Shown piece after piece: positions 56,556 through 64,000 of a stretch of 64,000 nt of DNA. The stretch is from Sphingomonas endophytica (GTDB lineage Bacteria > Pseudomonadota > Alphaproteobacteria > Sphingomonadales > Sphingomonadaceae). The DNA is taken from assembly GCF_001476895.1 (NCBI RefSeq), contig NZ_LDTB01000001.1, positions 124,001 through 188,000 of the forward strand, in the 5' to 3' direction. A model generated the notes under the pieces. It was not told where the DNA came from and did no database searches. It worked only from the letters and a program-made list of their open reading frames with translations. The translations under genes were made by a program, and so were the position numbers. Every line of letters begins with the position of its first letter. The first letter of the stretch is position 1.

Positions 56556-57568
56556 CCTTCGTGATCCGTGCCGCGAATGCCGACGATCTCGCGCATCTGT
56601 ACGAGATGGCGAAGCTGACCGGCGGCGGTTTCACCAACCTGCCGCCCGATCGCAACGCGCTGACCGCCAAGCTGGAGCGCAGCGCGCTGGCGTTCGGGCA
56701 TGACGACACGTCGCTGACCGACGAACTGTTCGTGCTGATGCTGGAAAATGTCCGGACGGGCGAGGTGCGCGGGACGTGCCAGCTGTTCACGCATGTCGGG
56801 CAGAAGCACCCGTTCTACAGCTATCGCATCGGTACGCTGACCCAGCACAGCCGGGAGCTGTCGCGGACGTTCCGCGCCGAGATGCTCTCGCTGACCACCG
56901 ATCTGGAGGGCGCCAGCGAGGTCGGCGGGCTGTTCCTGCATCCCGGTGAACGCGCGGGGGGGCTGGGCCTGTTGCTGGCGCGCAGCCGCTATCTGTTTAT
57001 CCGCGAGCATCGCCCGCGCTTTGCCGACCGGACGCTGGCGGAGCTGCGCGGCGTGATCGACGAGGCGGGCGGCTCGCCCTTCTGGGACGGGCTGGCCGGG
57101 CGCTTTTTCGGCATGGGGTTCCAGCAGGCTGATGAGTTCAATGCCGTCAACGGGCATCAGTTCATCGCCGATCTGATGCCCAAGCACCCGATCTATACCG
57201 CGATGCTGTCCGAGGGCGCGCGCGCCGCGATCGGGATGCCCCACCCCTCCGGCCGCGCCGCGATGCGGATGCTGGAGAACGAGGGATTCGCGTTCGAGAA
57301 CTACATCGACATCTTCGATGGCGGCCCGACCATGACCGTTCGCACCGACCAGATCCGCACGATCCGCGAGGCGCAGGAAGCGCAGGTCGTCGCGATCAGC
57401 GAGGACGGCGCGGCCGAGGCACTGGTCGCCACCGCGCGGCTGGCGTCGTTCCGCTGCGCCTATGCCCGGATCGGGACAGCCGATGGCGGCGTCACGCTGG
57501 ACCGTGAGGGCGCGGCGGCGCTAGGCGTCGGGCCTGGCGACCGGGTGAGCTGGATCGGACGGATATGA
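56552..57568 (+). CDS. astA: Arginine N-succinyltransferase
   Basis: 338 residues. GNAT-fold enzyme: succinyl-CoA + L-arginine, first step of the AST pathway of arginine catabolism. FVIRAANADDLAHLYEMAKLTGGGFTNLPPD, EVGGLFLHPGERAGGLGLLLARSRYLFI, and FFGMGFQQADEFNAVNGHQFIADLMPKHPIY are characteristic. ATGA overlap with both the M20 hydrolase upstream and astB downstream. Confidence 0.96.
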   Translation: MTFVIRAANADDLAHLYEMAKLTGGGFTNLPPDRNALTAKLERSALAFGHDDTSLTDELFVLMLENVRTGEVRGTCQLFTHVGQKHPFYSYRIGTLTQHSRELSRTFRAEMLSLTTDLEGASEVGGLFLHPGERAGGLGLLLARSRYLFIREHRPRFADRTLAELRGVIDEAGGSPFWDGLAGRFFGMGFQQADEFNAVNGHQFIADLMPKHPIYTAMLSEGARAAIGMPHPSGRAAMRMLENEGFAFENYIDIFDGGPTMTVRTDQIRTIREAQEAQVVAISEDGAAEALVATARLASFRCAYARIGTADGGVTLDREGAAALGVGPGDRVSWIGRI

Positions 57569-58818
57569 TACGCGAGATCAATTTCGACGGGATCGTCGGG
57601 CCGAGCCACAATTACGCCGGGCTGAGCCCCGGCAACCTCGCCGCGACCGCGAACGCCGGGCAGGTCGCGCGACCGCGTGCCGCCGCGTTGCAGGGCATCG
57701 CGAAGATGCGCGCCAATCTGGCGCTGGGGCTGGTACAGGGCGTGCTGTTGCCGCATCCGCGCCCCGATCATGACTGGCTGGGGCGGCTGGCGATCGATTA
57801 CGACGCCGCGCCGGGCCATCTGAAAGCGCAGGCGCTGTCGGCATCGGCGATGTGGGCGGCCAATGCCGCGACCGTTTCTCCCGCGCCCGACACCGCCGAC
57901 GGACGCTGCCACCTGACCGTCGCCAATCTGGTGACGATGCCGCACCGCAGCCATGAATGGCGCGCGACGCTGGCGCAGTTGCGCGTGGCGTTCGCGGACG
58001 AACGGTACTTCGTGGTCCAGCCGCCAGTCCTTCCGCCGTTCGGCGACGAAGGGGCGGCCAATCACATGCGGCTCTGCACGGGCCACGACGCGCCCGGGGT
58101 GGAGGTGTTCGTCTATGGCGTGTCGGGTGGCCCCTTCCCGGCCCGCCAGCATGTCGAGGCAAGCCGTGCGATCGCGCGTGGTCACGGGCTCGATCCGGCG
58201 CGGACCCTGTTCGTCCAGCAATCGGTTGCCGCGATTTCGGCGGGCGCCTTTCACAACGATGTCGTGGCGGTCGCGAACGAGCGCGTCCTGCTGGCGCATG
58301 AACAGGCGTTCGAGGATCGCGCGGGCTTCCACGCCGACCTGCGACGCCTGCTGCCGGAGGTGGAGATCGTCGAGGTGCCCGCCGCAGAGGTCAGCCTGGC
58401 CGATGCGATCGGTTCGTACCTGTTCAACGCGCAGTTGGTGACGCCGCCCGATGGGCAGACGACGTTGATCGTGCCCGGCGAGGCGCGCGCCAACCCGCGT
58501 ATCTGGTCGTGGATCACCGCGCATCTGGCCGGCAACGGGCCGATCCGCCGCGTCGAGGTGGTCGATGTCCGCGAATCGATGGCCAACGGCGGTGGGCCGG
58601 CGTGCTTGCGACTGCGCGTGGCGTGCGATCCCGCGACCGTCGATCCGCGCTTCCTGGTCGATGACGCACGGCTGGACATGATCGCAGGTGTCGTGGAGCG
58701 CCATTGGCCCGAGCAGATCGGCCCCGAGGCGATCGGCGATCCGGCACTGCTGACGCGGATCGCGCAGGCACGCGAGGCGTTGCTGGCGGCGATGGACCTC
58801 GCGGAACTGCGCGCATGA
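57565..58818 (+). CDS. astB: N-succinylarginine dihydrolase
   Basis: 417 residues. Converts N-succinylarginine to N-succinylornithine, CO2 and ammonia. EINFDGIVGPSHNYAGLSPGNLAA at the N-terminus, the catalytic His in AFHNDVVAVANE, and the Cys in ESMANGGGPACLRLRV are visible; amidinotransferase-like fold. astC, astD and astE are not in the window. Confidence 0.97.
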   Translation: MIREINFDGIVGPSHNYAGLSPGNLAATANAGQVARPRAAALQGIAKMRANLALGLVQGVLLPHPRPDHDWLGRLAIDYDAAPGHLKAQALSASAMWAANAATVSPAPDTADGRCHLTVANLVTMPHRSHEWRATLAQLRVAFADERYFVVQPPVLPPFGDEGAANHMRLCTGHDAPGVEVFVYGVSGGPFPARQHVEASRAIARGHGLDPARTLFVQQSVAAISAGAFHNDVVAVANERVLLAHEQAFEDRAGFHADLRRLLPEVEIVEVPAAEVSLADAIGSYLFNAQLVTPPDGQTTLIVPGEARANPRIWSWITAHLAGNGPIRRVEVVDVRESMANGGGPACLRLRVACDPATVDPRFLVDDARLDMIAGVVERHWPEQIGPEAIGDPALLTRIAQAREALLAAMDLAELRA

Positions 58819-59060
58819 TCGACAGACTTCAAGGGCTGGGCAGGCGCATCGCGCGGCTGTTCGTCGTCAAGACCAAGTTCGAGGCGTTCCTGCTGATCTA
58901 TGCGCTGGCGGCCGGGGCGGTCGAGCGGGGCATGACCTATCTGCACCAATTTCCGGGCACTGCCGGCTGGATCATGTTCGTGGCGTGTACGCTGGTCGTG
59001 TTCATGGCCGGCGGCAAGATCCTTGATGGCGTCGAACGGGATGCGGCGCTCCAGCAATAG
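58815..59060 (+). CDS. Small two-helix membrane protein at the end of the ast operon
   Basis: 81 residues from the ATG at 58815, overlapping the astB stop by 4 bp. An amphipathic basic N-terminus (IDRLQGLGRRIARLF) is followed by two hydrophobic segments, AFLLIYALAAGAVERGM and AGWIMFVACTLVVFMAGG. No family recognised. The overlap implies co-translation with AstB; a role in arginine or ammonium handling is only a guess. Confidence 0.7.
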   Translation: MIDRLQGLGRRIARLFVVKTKFEAFLLIYALAAGAVERGMTYLHQFPGTAGWIMFVACTLVVFMAGGKILDGVERDAALQQ

Positions 59061-59067
59061 CGGACTT

Positions 59068-59085
59068 GATATGTTGTAACATTGC
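59068..59085. promoter_or_regulatory. Zur-like box upstream of the TonB receptor
   Basis: GATATGTTGTAACATTGC, 32 bp before the start codon. It matches the Zur-box style (ATGTTATAACAT core) with one mismatch in the core. Zinc repression is inferred. Confidence 0.6.
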
Positions 59086-59117
59086 GGTAGTGAGGCGGCA
59101 TAAAGGGAGTTCGCCTC

Positions 59118-61244
59118 ATGAAAATGCTTTTGCTCGCCGCGGTGGCACTGTCGCCGCTCGCTCTGCCCGCCGCCGCGCAGAACGGTAGCGGAAGTCGTCA
59201 AGCCGATCCGCACCGCTCCGACGACGTGATCGTCACCGCGCCGATCCGGACCAGCGAAAGTGACGTGTTGCAGGGGACGTCGGTGCTGACCGGCGCGAAC
59301 CTGACCCGCGAACTGCGCCCGACGATCGGCGAAACGCTGGCGCGCCTGCCGGGCGTGTCCGCGACCTCGTTCGGCCCCAGTGCCTCGCGCCCGATCCTGC
59401 GCGGTTTCCAGGGCGATCGCATCCGCGTGCTGACCGACGGCATCGGCTCGATCGACGTATCGAATACCTCGGTCGATCACGCGGTGGTGATCGATCCGCT
59501 GCTTGCCGAACGGGTCGAGGTGCTGCGCGGCCCGGCGGCGCTGCTGTACGGTTCCTCGGCGGTCGGCGGCGTCGTCAATGTCGTCGACCGGCGCATTCCG
59601 CGTGCCCTGCCCGAGAACGGCTACCGCGTCGACGCGATCGGCACCTATGGCAGCGCCGCCAACGAGCGCTCCATCGGAGGTGCCGCCGATGTGACCGCCG
59701 TCGGACCGCTGGTGCTGCATGTCGACGGATCGTACCTGAAGTCCGACGACCTGCGGATCGGTGGCCATGTCCTCTCGCGGGAGGCGCGACGCGCCTCGCT
59801 CGCACTGGCCGGCCAGCCGCAGGACACCGACGAACCGATCGACTTCGCCGGCAATGCCGCGCTGCGGGGCAAGCTGCCCAACAGCGCGGCGGAGACATGG
59901 ACCGCCGGCGTCGGCGCGTCGATCGTCACCGATGGCGGGATGCTCGGCGCCTCCTATTCGCATTACGACAGCCTCTATGGCATCCCGGTCCGCTATGCGA
60001 CCGCGATCGGGCAGGAGCAGGAAGCGCCGCGTCTCGATGTCGCGCAGGACCGGTACGATCTGCGCGCGGAGGTGACGCCGCATGGCGCGTGGGTCGATGC
60101 GATCAGGCTGCGCGCGGCTCACGCCAGCTACCGCCACTTCGAACTCGAAGAGAATGGCGAGGTCGGCACCGCCTTCTACAACAAGGGGCTGGAGGCGCGC
60201 GCCGAACTCGTGCAGGCGCGCCGCGGCGCGTGGCAGGGCGCCAGCGGCGTGCAATATTTCAGCCGCGCCTTCGATGTCGTGGGCGACGAGGCGTTCCTGC
60301 CGCGCAACGACACCGAACAGACCGGGCTGTTCACGCTGCAACAGTTCGAGAACGGCCGGTTCAAGGCCGAAGGCGGCCTGCGGTACGAGCACACGCGGCT
60401 GACCGCGGCGCCCGGCATTCGTGAGGGTACGGAGCGGTTCACCGCGCAGGACCGCAGCTTCGGCACCTGGTCCGGTTCGCTCGGTGCCGCCTACACGCTG
60501 GCGGATGGCGTCCGCGTCGGGTTGAACGCCTCGCGTACCGCGCGCGCGCCCTCGGCGGAGGAACTGTTCGCCAACGGCCCGCACGCGGGAACGCAGGCAT
60601 ATGAGCTGGGCAACCCGAACTTCCGCGCCGAAACGTCCTGGGGCCTGGAAGCGACGCTGCACGCGCACAGCGACATCTTCAGCCTCGACGCCTCGGCCTA
60701 TTACAACTGGTTCGACAATTACATCTTCGAGACGCAGGTCGCGCCGGACGCGTGCGTGACGGCGGCCGGCGGCGAGGTGGACCTGCCGTGCTTCCGATAT
60801 GCGCAAGCGAAGGCCCGCTATTACGGGTTCGAGGCGGATGCCTCGGCGCGGCTGGCGACAATCGGATCGCACACGATCACCGCCGACCTGCTGGGCGATT
60901 ACGTCCATGCGGAGGTCGTCGATCGGGGCCCGGTGCCACGCATCCCGCCGCTGCGCCTGCTCGGTGGTCTGGAGGCGCAAAGCGATACCAGCAGTGCGCG
61001 CCTCGAGGTGGAGAAGGTTTTCGCGCAGCGCCGCACCGCGCCGTTCGAGACGGACACCGATGGCTATACGATGGTCAACGCCTCGCTGTCCTTCCATCCA
61101 TGGGGCGGCAGCGACCGGCGTAGCATCCTGCTGGCGGCGAACAACGTCTTCAACGTCGAGGCACGCCGCGCGTCGAGCGTGCTGAAGGACTTCGCGCCGC
61201 TCGCCGGGCGCGACATCCGCGTCACCTTCCGTATGGGGATCTGA
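59118..61244 (+). CDS. TonB-dependent outer-membrane receptor, ZnuD-like
   Basis: 708 residues. Signal peptide ending at PAAAQ, TonB-box-like DDVIVTAP, plug domain (~40-150: GETLARLPGVSATSFGPSASRPILRGFQGDRIRVLTDGIGSIDVSN...GSSAVGGVVNVVD), then a 22-strand barrel ending in ITFRMGI-type residues. The plug is close to ZnuD-type zinc receptors, and a Cys pair around residues 540-555 resembles their disulfide loop. A Zur-like box upstream supports zinc uptake. A REP-like hairpin follows the stop. Confidence 0.9.
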   Translation: MKMLLLAAVALSPLALPAAAQNGSGSRQADPHRSDDVIVTAPIRTSESDVLQGTSVLTGANLTRELRPTIGETLARLPGVSATSFGPSASRPILRGFQGDRIRVLTDGIGSIDVSNTSVDHAVVIDPLLAERVEVLRGPAALLYGSSAVGGVVNVVDRRIPRALPENGYRVDAIGTYGSAANERSIGGAADVTAVGPLVLHVDGSYLKSDDLRIGGHVLSREARRASLALAGQPQDTDEPIDFAGNAALRGKLPNSAAETWTAGVGASIVTDGGMLGASYSHYDSLYGIPVRYATAIGQEQEAPRLDVAQDRYDLRAEVTPHGAWVDAIRLRAAHASYRHFELEENGEVGTAFYNKGLEARAELVQARRGAWQGASGVQYFSRAFDVVGDEAFLPRNDTEQTGLFTLQQFENGRFKAEGGLRYEHTRLTAAPGIREGTERFTAQDRSFGTWSGSLGAAYTLADGVRVGLNASRTARAPSAEELFANGPHAGTQAYELGNPNFRAETSWGLEATLHAHSDIFSLDASAYYNWFDNYIFETQVAPDACVTAAGGEVDLPCFRYAQAKARYYGFEADASARLATIGSHTITADLLGDYVHAEVVDRGPVPRIPPLRLLGGLEAQSDTSSARLEVEKVFAQRRTAPFETDTDGYTMVNASLSFHPWGGSDRRSILLAANNVFNVEARRASSVLKDFAPLAGRDIRVTFRMGI

Positions 61245-61266
61245 ACCGGGCCTGCGGGCCGTTGGC

Positions 61267-61287
61267 ATGCCGGACCCGTTCCGGCAT
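61267..61287. repeat. REP-like hairpin after the TonB receptor gene
   Basis: ATGCCGGA-CCCGT-TCCGGCAT: 8-bp stem, 5-nt loop, the same design as the element after purF (48339). A GC-rich palindromic tract (CGCGCGCGTACCGG...) follows at 61299-61329. It may also terminate transcription. Confidence 0.55.
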
Positions 61288-61354
61288 CCACGTCGCCGCG
61301 CGCGTACCGGTCATCCGGTGCGCGCGCGTTACAGCGGCGCAACGGCGGACCGCG

Positions 61355-61870
61355 CTACAGCGCCCGTGCATAGATGAGGTCGTCGTGCCATGTCGCGCCG
61401 ACCAGGAAGCGGCGCGCCCCCGCGATCACGAAGCCCTGCTTTTCGTAGAAGCGTCGCGCCCGGCGATTGCCGCCATGCACGCCCAGCAACAGCCGGCGGT
61501 GGCCGCTCGCGCGGGCATCGGCGATCGCCTGTGCCAGCAAGGCCGGACCAAGCCCGTTGCCGTGCGTGGGATGCAGCGCATAGATGCGCTTGAGTTCGAT
61601 GTCCCCCGCCTGCACGGCGACCGGCAGGTCCGGAGCGGTCAGCAGCGTGTAGCCGAGCGGCGCCTTGCCGCTTACCGCCTCCGCCAGCGTGGCGATCGCG
61701 TCGGCCGCCAGATAGCGTCCAAAGGCCTCGGCGCTGCTGTGCCGGGAAACATGCGCGACGATATCCGCCGCGTCGAAGACGCCCGCAAACGCCTCCAGGA
61801 ACGTGGCACCCGCGACCAGCGACAGTGCGGCGGCATCCGCCGCGCCCGCACGTCGCAGGTGCCAGTCCAT
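61355..61870 (-). CDS. GNAT family N-acetyltransferase
   Basis: 171 residues from the ATG at 61870. Acetyl-CoA-binding motif A: LKRIYALHPTHGNGLGPALLAQAIADARASGHRRLLLGVHGGNRRARRFYEKQGF. The acceptor substrate is unknown. It lies 1 bp after the ndk stop, same strand, likely co-transcribed. Confidence 0.9.
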   Translation of the reverse strand: MDWHLRRAGAADAAALSLVAGATFLEAFAGVFDAADIVAHVSRHSSAEAFGRYLAADAIATLAEAVSGKAPLGYTLLTAPDLPVAVQAGDIELKRIYALHPTHGNGLGPALLAQAIADARASGHRRLLLGVHGGNRRARRFYEKQGFVIAGARRFLVGATWHDDLIYARAL

Positions 61871-61871
61871 A

Positions 61872-62294
61872 TCAGCCGACGATCTCTTCCGGCTTGAAGA
61901 AATAGGCGATTTCAATCGCGGCATTCTCGTCCGAGTCCGACCCGTGAACGGTGTTCGCCTCGATCGACTCGGCCAGTTCCTTGCGGATCGTGCCCGGCTC
62001 GGCGTTCGCCGGGTTGGTCGCGCCCATGATGTCGCGGTTGCGCTGCATGGCGTTCTCGCCTTCCAGCACCTGTACGACGACCGGGCCGGAGATCATGAAG
62101 CTGACCAGGTCGTTGAAGAACGGCCGCTCCTTGTGGACGGCGTAGAAGCCCTCGGCCTGCTCGCGGGTCATGTGGATGCGCTTGGACGCGACGACGCGCA
62201 GGCCGGCTTCCTCCAGCATCTTGGTGACCGCACCGGTCAGGTTGCGGCGGGTGGCATCGGGCTTGATGATCGAAAAGGTACGGGTCGCGGCCAT
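61872..62294 (-). CDS. ndk: Nucleoside diphosphate kinase
   Basis: 140 residues, standard length. Ping-pong transfer of phosphate between nucleotides; the phosphohistidine is His117 in [26 protein letters not shown] at the N-terminus. GGAGC lies ~12 bases before the ATG; an in-frame GTG at 62303 is too close to it. Confidence 0.97.
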   Translation of the reverse strand: MAATRTFSIIKPDATRRNLTGAVTKMLEEAGLRVVASKRIHMTREQAEGFYAVHKERPFFNDLVSFMISGPVVVQVLEGENAMQRNRDIMGATNPANAEPGTIRKELAESIEANTVHGSDSDENAAIEIAYFFKPEEIVG

Positions 62295-62373
62295 GACGGT
62301 CACGGGCTCCTGAAGATAAGAGAGAAAAGTGGCGCCGCCCTAGGCGTGGGGCCGCGCGGATGCAAGCCGGGCG

Positions 62374-62814
62374 TCAGGCGGCCTGCTCCCAGCGGCCGGC
62401 ATCATTCTGTTTCCAGTAGCGACGCTCCACCCCTTCGCCGCCCGCCAGATCCTTCCAGGCCGCGCGCGCGGCCTGGATATGATCCTCATCGAAGAAATGG
62501 AACGCCCGCTCGAACGTCAGCGCGGCGGGGCGCCACTCTCCGTCGATCAGCGCGACGTGGCGCGCGCCATTGGCGGGCACCACGTCGGGGGCGATCAGGA
62601 CCGGCTGTCGTGTATCGTCCGGGCCGCCCGCCTGCCCGTGCGGCAGGAAGCTGTCGGGCGCATAGTTCCACAACAGCCGGTCGATGGCGACGCGGCGGTC
62701 CTCGTCGCGGGCGACGACCAGCAGCCGGGCGCCCGATGCCACCACCTTCGCCGCGATCTGCGGCAGCGCCCGCTCCAGCGGCGTTCGCGTCAGGTGGTAG
62801 AAATCGACCTGCAT
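62374..62814 (-). CDS. holC: DNA polymerase III subunit chi
   Basis: 146 residues. MQVDFYHLTRTPLERALPQIAAKVVASGARLLVVARDEDRRVAIDRLLWNYAPDSFLPHG is characteristic. Chi links the clamp loader to single-strand DNA-binding protein. It starts 10 bp after the pepA stop, the usual pepA-holC linkage. Confidence 0.93.
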   Translation of the reverse strand: MQVDFYHLTRTPLERALPQIAAKVVASGARLLVVARDEDRRVAIDRLLWNYAPDSFLPHGQAGGPDDTRQPVLIAPDVVPANGARHVALIDGEWRPAALTFERAFHFFDEDHIQAARAAWKDLAGGEGVERRYWKQNDAGRWEQAA

Positions 62815-62824
62815 CGACGCGGCC

Positions 62825-64000
62825 TCAGCCCTCGCAGACGTCGGCCACGAACCGGTCCAGGACGCGCACGCCATATCCGGTCGCGCCCTTCGCCCAGGTC
62901 GGGCCATCCTTGTCGGCCCAGACCATGCCGGCGATATCGAGATGCGCCCAGGCGACGCCCTCGTCCACGAAGCGCTTCAGGAACTGCGCGGCCGTGATCG
63001 ATCCCGCGCCGCGCGGGCCGACGTTCTTCATGTCGGCGATGGGCGAGTCGATCAGCTTGTCGTAAGCGTCGGCCAGCGGGAAGCGCCACAATTGGTCGCC
63101 CGACGCACGCCCCGCCGCCAGGATCTGCTCGGCGAGCGTATCGTCGTTGGAGAACAGGCCGCCATATTCATGCCCCAGGCTGACGATCATCGCACCGGTC
63201 AGCGTGGCGAGATCGAGGATGCGCACCGGCTTGTGGGTGTTCTGGACCCAGGTGATGCAGTCGCACAGCACCAGCCGCCCCTCGGCGTCGGTGTTGATGA
63301 CCTCGATCGTCTGGCCCGACATGCTGGTGACGACGTCGCCCGGGCGCTGGGCGTTGCCGTCCGGCATGTTCTCGACCAGGCCCATCACGCCGATCACGTT
63401 CGCCTTCGCCTTGCGCGTGGCGAGCGACAGCATCGCGCCGGCCACCGCCGCCGCGCCGCCCATGTCCCACTTCATGTCCTCCATCCCGGCGGCGGGCTTG
63501 ATCGAAATGCCGCCGGTGTCGAAGGTCACGCCCTTGCCGACCAGCGCGGTCAGCGGCGCGTCACCACCGCCGCTCCACTTGAGGGCGAGCACGCGCGCCT
63601 CGCGTCGCGAGCCCTGCGAAACGCCAAGCAGCGCGCCCATGCCCAGCGCGCGAAGCTCGTCCTCTCCCAGCACCGTCGCTTCCAGCCCGAGGCCATCGAC
63701 GGCGGCGAGGACGCGCTCCACGAACGTCTCCGGGTACAGGATGTTCGGCGGCAGCGTCGCCAGCGTGCGCGCCAGTCCCAGCCCGCGTGTCACCGCGTCG
63801 CGATCCGCCCAGCCGCTATCGTCGCCGACGATCGTGACGCGGGTCAGCGTCGGCTTCTGCTTCTCGGGCAATTTGGTGCGATATTCGTCGAAGCGCCACG
63901 CGCGCTGCGCCGCGCCCGCCGCGAACCGCGCGGCCGCCCGCCCGTCCACGCCGCTCAGGTCCGCCACGACCTCGCCGACCCCCGACGTCAGCAGGCGCGC
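62825..64000 (-). CDS. pepA: Leucyl aminopeptidase (N-terminus outside window)
   Basis: The 3' 1,176 bases are present; coding continues past 64000. M17 dinuclear-zinc peptidase: FDTGGISIKPAAGMEDMKWDMGGAAAV, and the signature NTDAEGRLVLCDCITW are intact. Removes N-terminal residues from peptides in the cytosol. Followed by holC. Confidence 0.96.
   Translation of the reverse strand, partial: ARLLTSGVGEVVADLSGVDGRAAARFAAGAAQRAWRFDEYRTKLPEKQKPTLTRVTIVGDDSGWADRDAVTRGLGLARTLATLPPNILYPETFVERVLAAVDGLGLEATVLGEDELRALGMGALLGVSQGSRREARVLALKWSGGGDAPLTALVGKGVTFDTGGISIKPAAGMEDMKWDMGGAAAVAGAMLSLATRKAKANVIGVMGLVENMPDGNAQRPGDVVTSMSGQTIEVINTDAEGRLVLCDCITWVQNTHKPVRILDLATLTGAMIVSLGHEYGGLFSNDDTLAEQILAAGRASGDQLWRFPLADAYDKLIDSPIADMKNVGPRGAGSITAAQFLKRFVDEGVAWAHLDIAGMVWADKDGPTWAKGATGYGVRVLDRFVADVCEG

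Noticed and set aside
58251-61268. A 1005-codon open frame antisense to astB and the TonB receptor
   Set aside because: Same reason: it mirrors real coding phase in GC-rich DNA and crosses an intergenic region without any domain.

Overview
The window is a GC-rich, gene-dense stretch of chromosome from a sphingomonad alphaproteobacterium (Sphingomonas or a close relative). The evidence is the gene content and order: pyrH-frr-uppS-cdsA-dxr-rseP-bamA-skp-fabZ, a pyruvate dehydrogenase E1 beta with an N-terminal lipoyl domain, a sphingomonad-type DUF5818 protein, several TonB/porin/OMP genes, and a bamA-skp-fabZ run in which lpxD and lpxA are absent, as expected where glycosphingolipids replace lipopolysaccharide. 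No prophage, insertion sequence, CRISPR array, plasmid or rRNA gene is visible.

Layout. 0-4.2 kb: the end of an Lrp/AsnC regulator, a histidine-kinase-like protein with an eroded ATPase domain, a CAT-anticodon tRNA and a diguanylate cyclase. 4.2-7.2 kb: isocitrate dehydrogenase, then phosphatidylserine decarboxylase and synthase. 7.5-19 kb: a long co-directional block for translation (rpsB, tsf, frr, rpmE), nucleotide metabolism (pyrH), isoprenoid and phospholipid synthesis (uppS, cdsA, dxr) and outer-membrane biogenesis (rseP, bamA, skp, fabZ), followed by a PilZ protein. 19.8-25.8 kb: an accessory organic-acid uptake locus with a LysR regulator, a DctA-like symporter, an orphan periplasmic binding protein, a citrate-type MFS carrier and an OprO/P-type porin. 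25.9-28.6 kb: a second diguanylate cyclase, a thioesterase, a NIPSNAP protein and tRNA-Ser(TGA).

28.7-35.9 kb: murein enzymes (mltB-like, dacC) and a tightly overlapped run tmk-holB-metG-tatD-MBL hydrolase-small membrane protein. 36-39.9 kb (minus strand): EF-hand protein, squalene/phytoene-synthase-like protein, pdhB and pdhA. 40-43.5 kb: MFS exporter, cysK and a SleB-type cell wall hydrolase. 43.6-46.7 kb (minus strand): acyl-CoA dehydrogenase with its MerR regulator, a lipoprotein and hisI. 46.9-49.1 kb: purF and an SDR. 49.2-52.7 kb (minus strand): cyclopropane fatty acid synthase, photolyase and an HDAC-family deacetylase. 52.8-61.2 kb: alpha/beta hydrolase, rppH, a DUF481 outer-membrane protein, an arginine succinyltransferase operon (M20 hydrolase, astA, astB, small membrane protein) and a ZnuD-like TonB receptor behind a Zur-like box. 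61.3-64 kb (minus strand): GNAT, ndk, holC and the 3' part of pepA.

Most of the window is conserved housekeeping sequence. The parts that most deserve follow-up are the binding-protein/MFS/porin locus at 19.8-25.8 kb, the reversed GGDEF-PAS protein next to the tRNA at 2.1 kb, the degenerate kinase at 0.3-2.0 kb, the M20-astA-astB operon, and several operator-like dyads and REP-like hairpins seen directly in intergenic DNA. Assignments rest on reading motifs by eye; no database search was possible.
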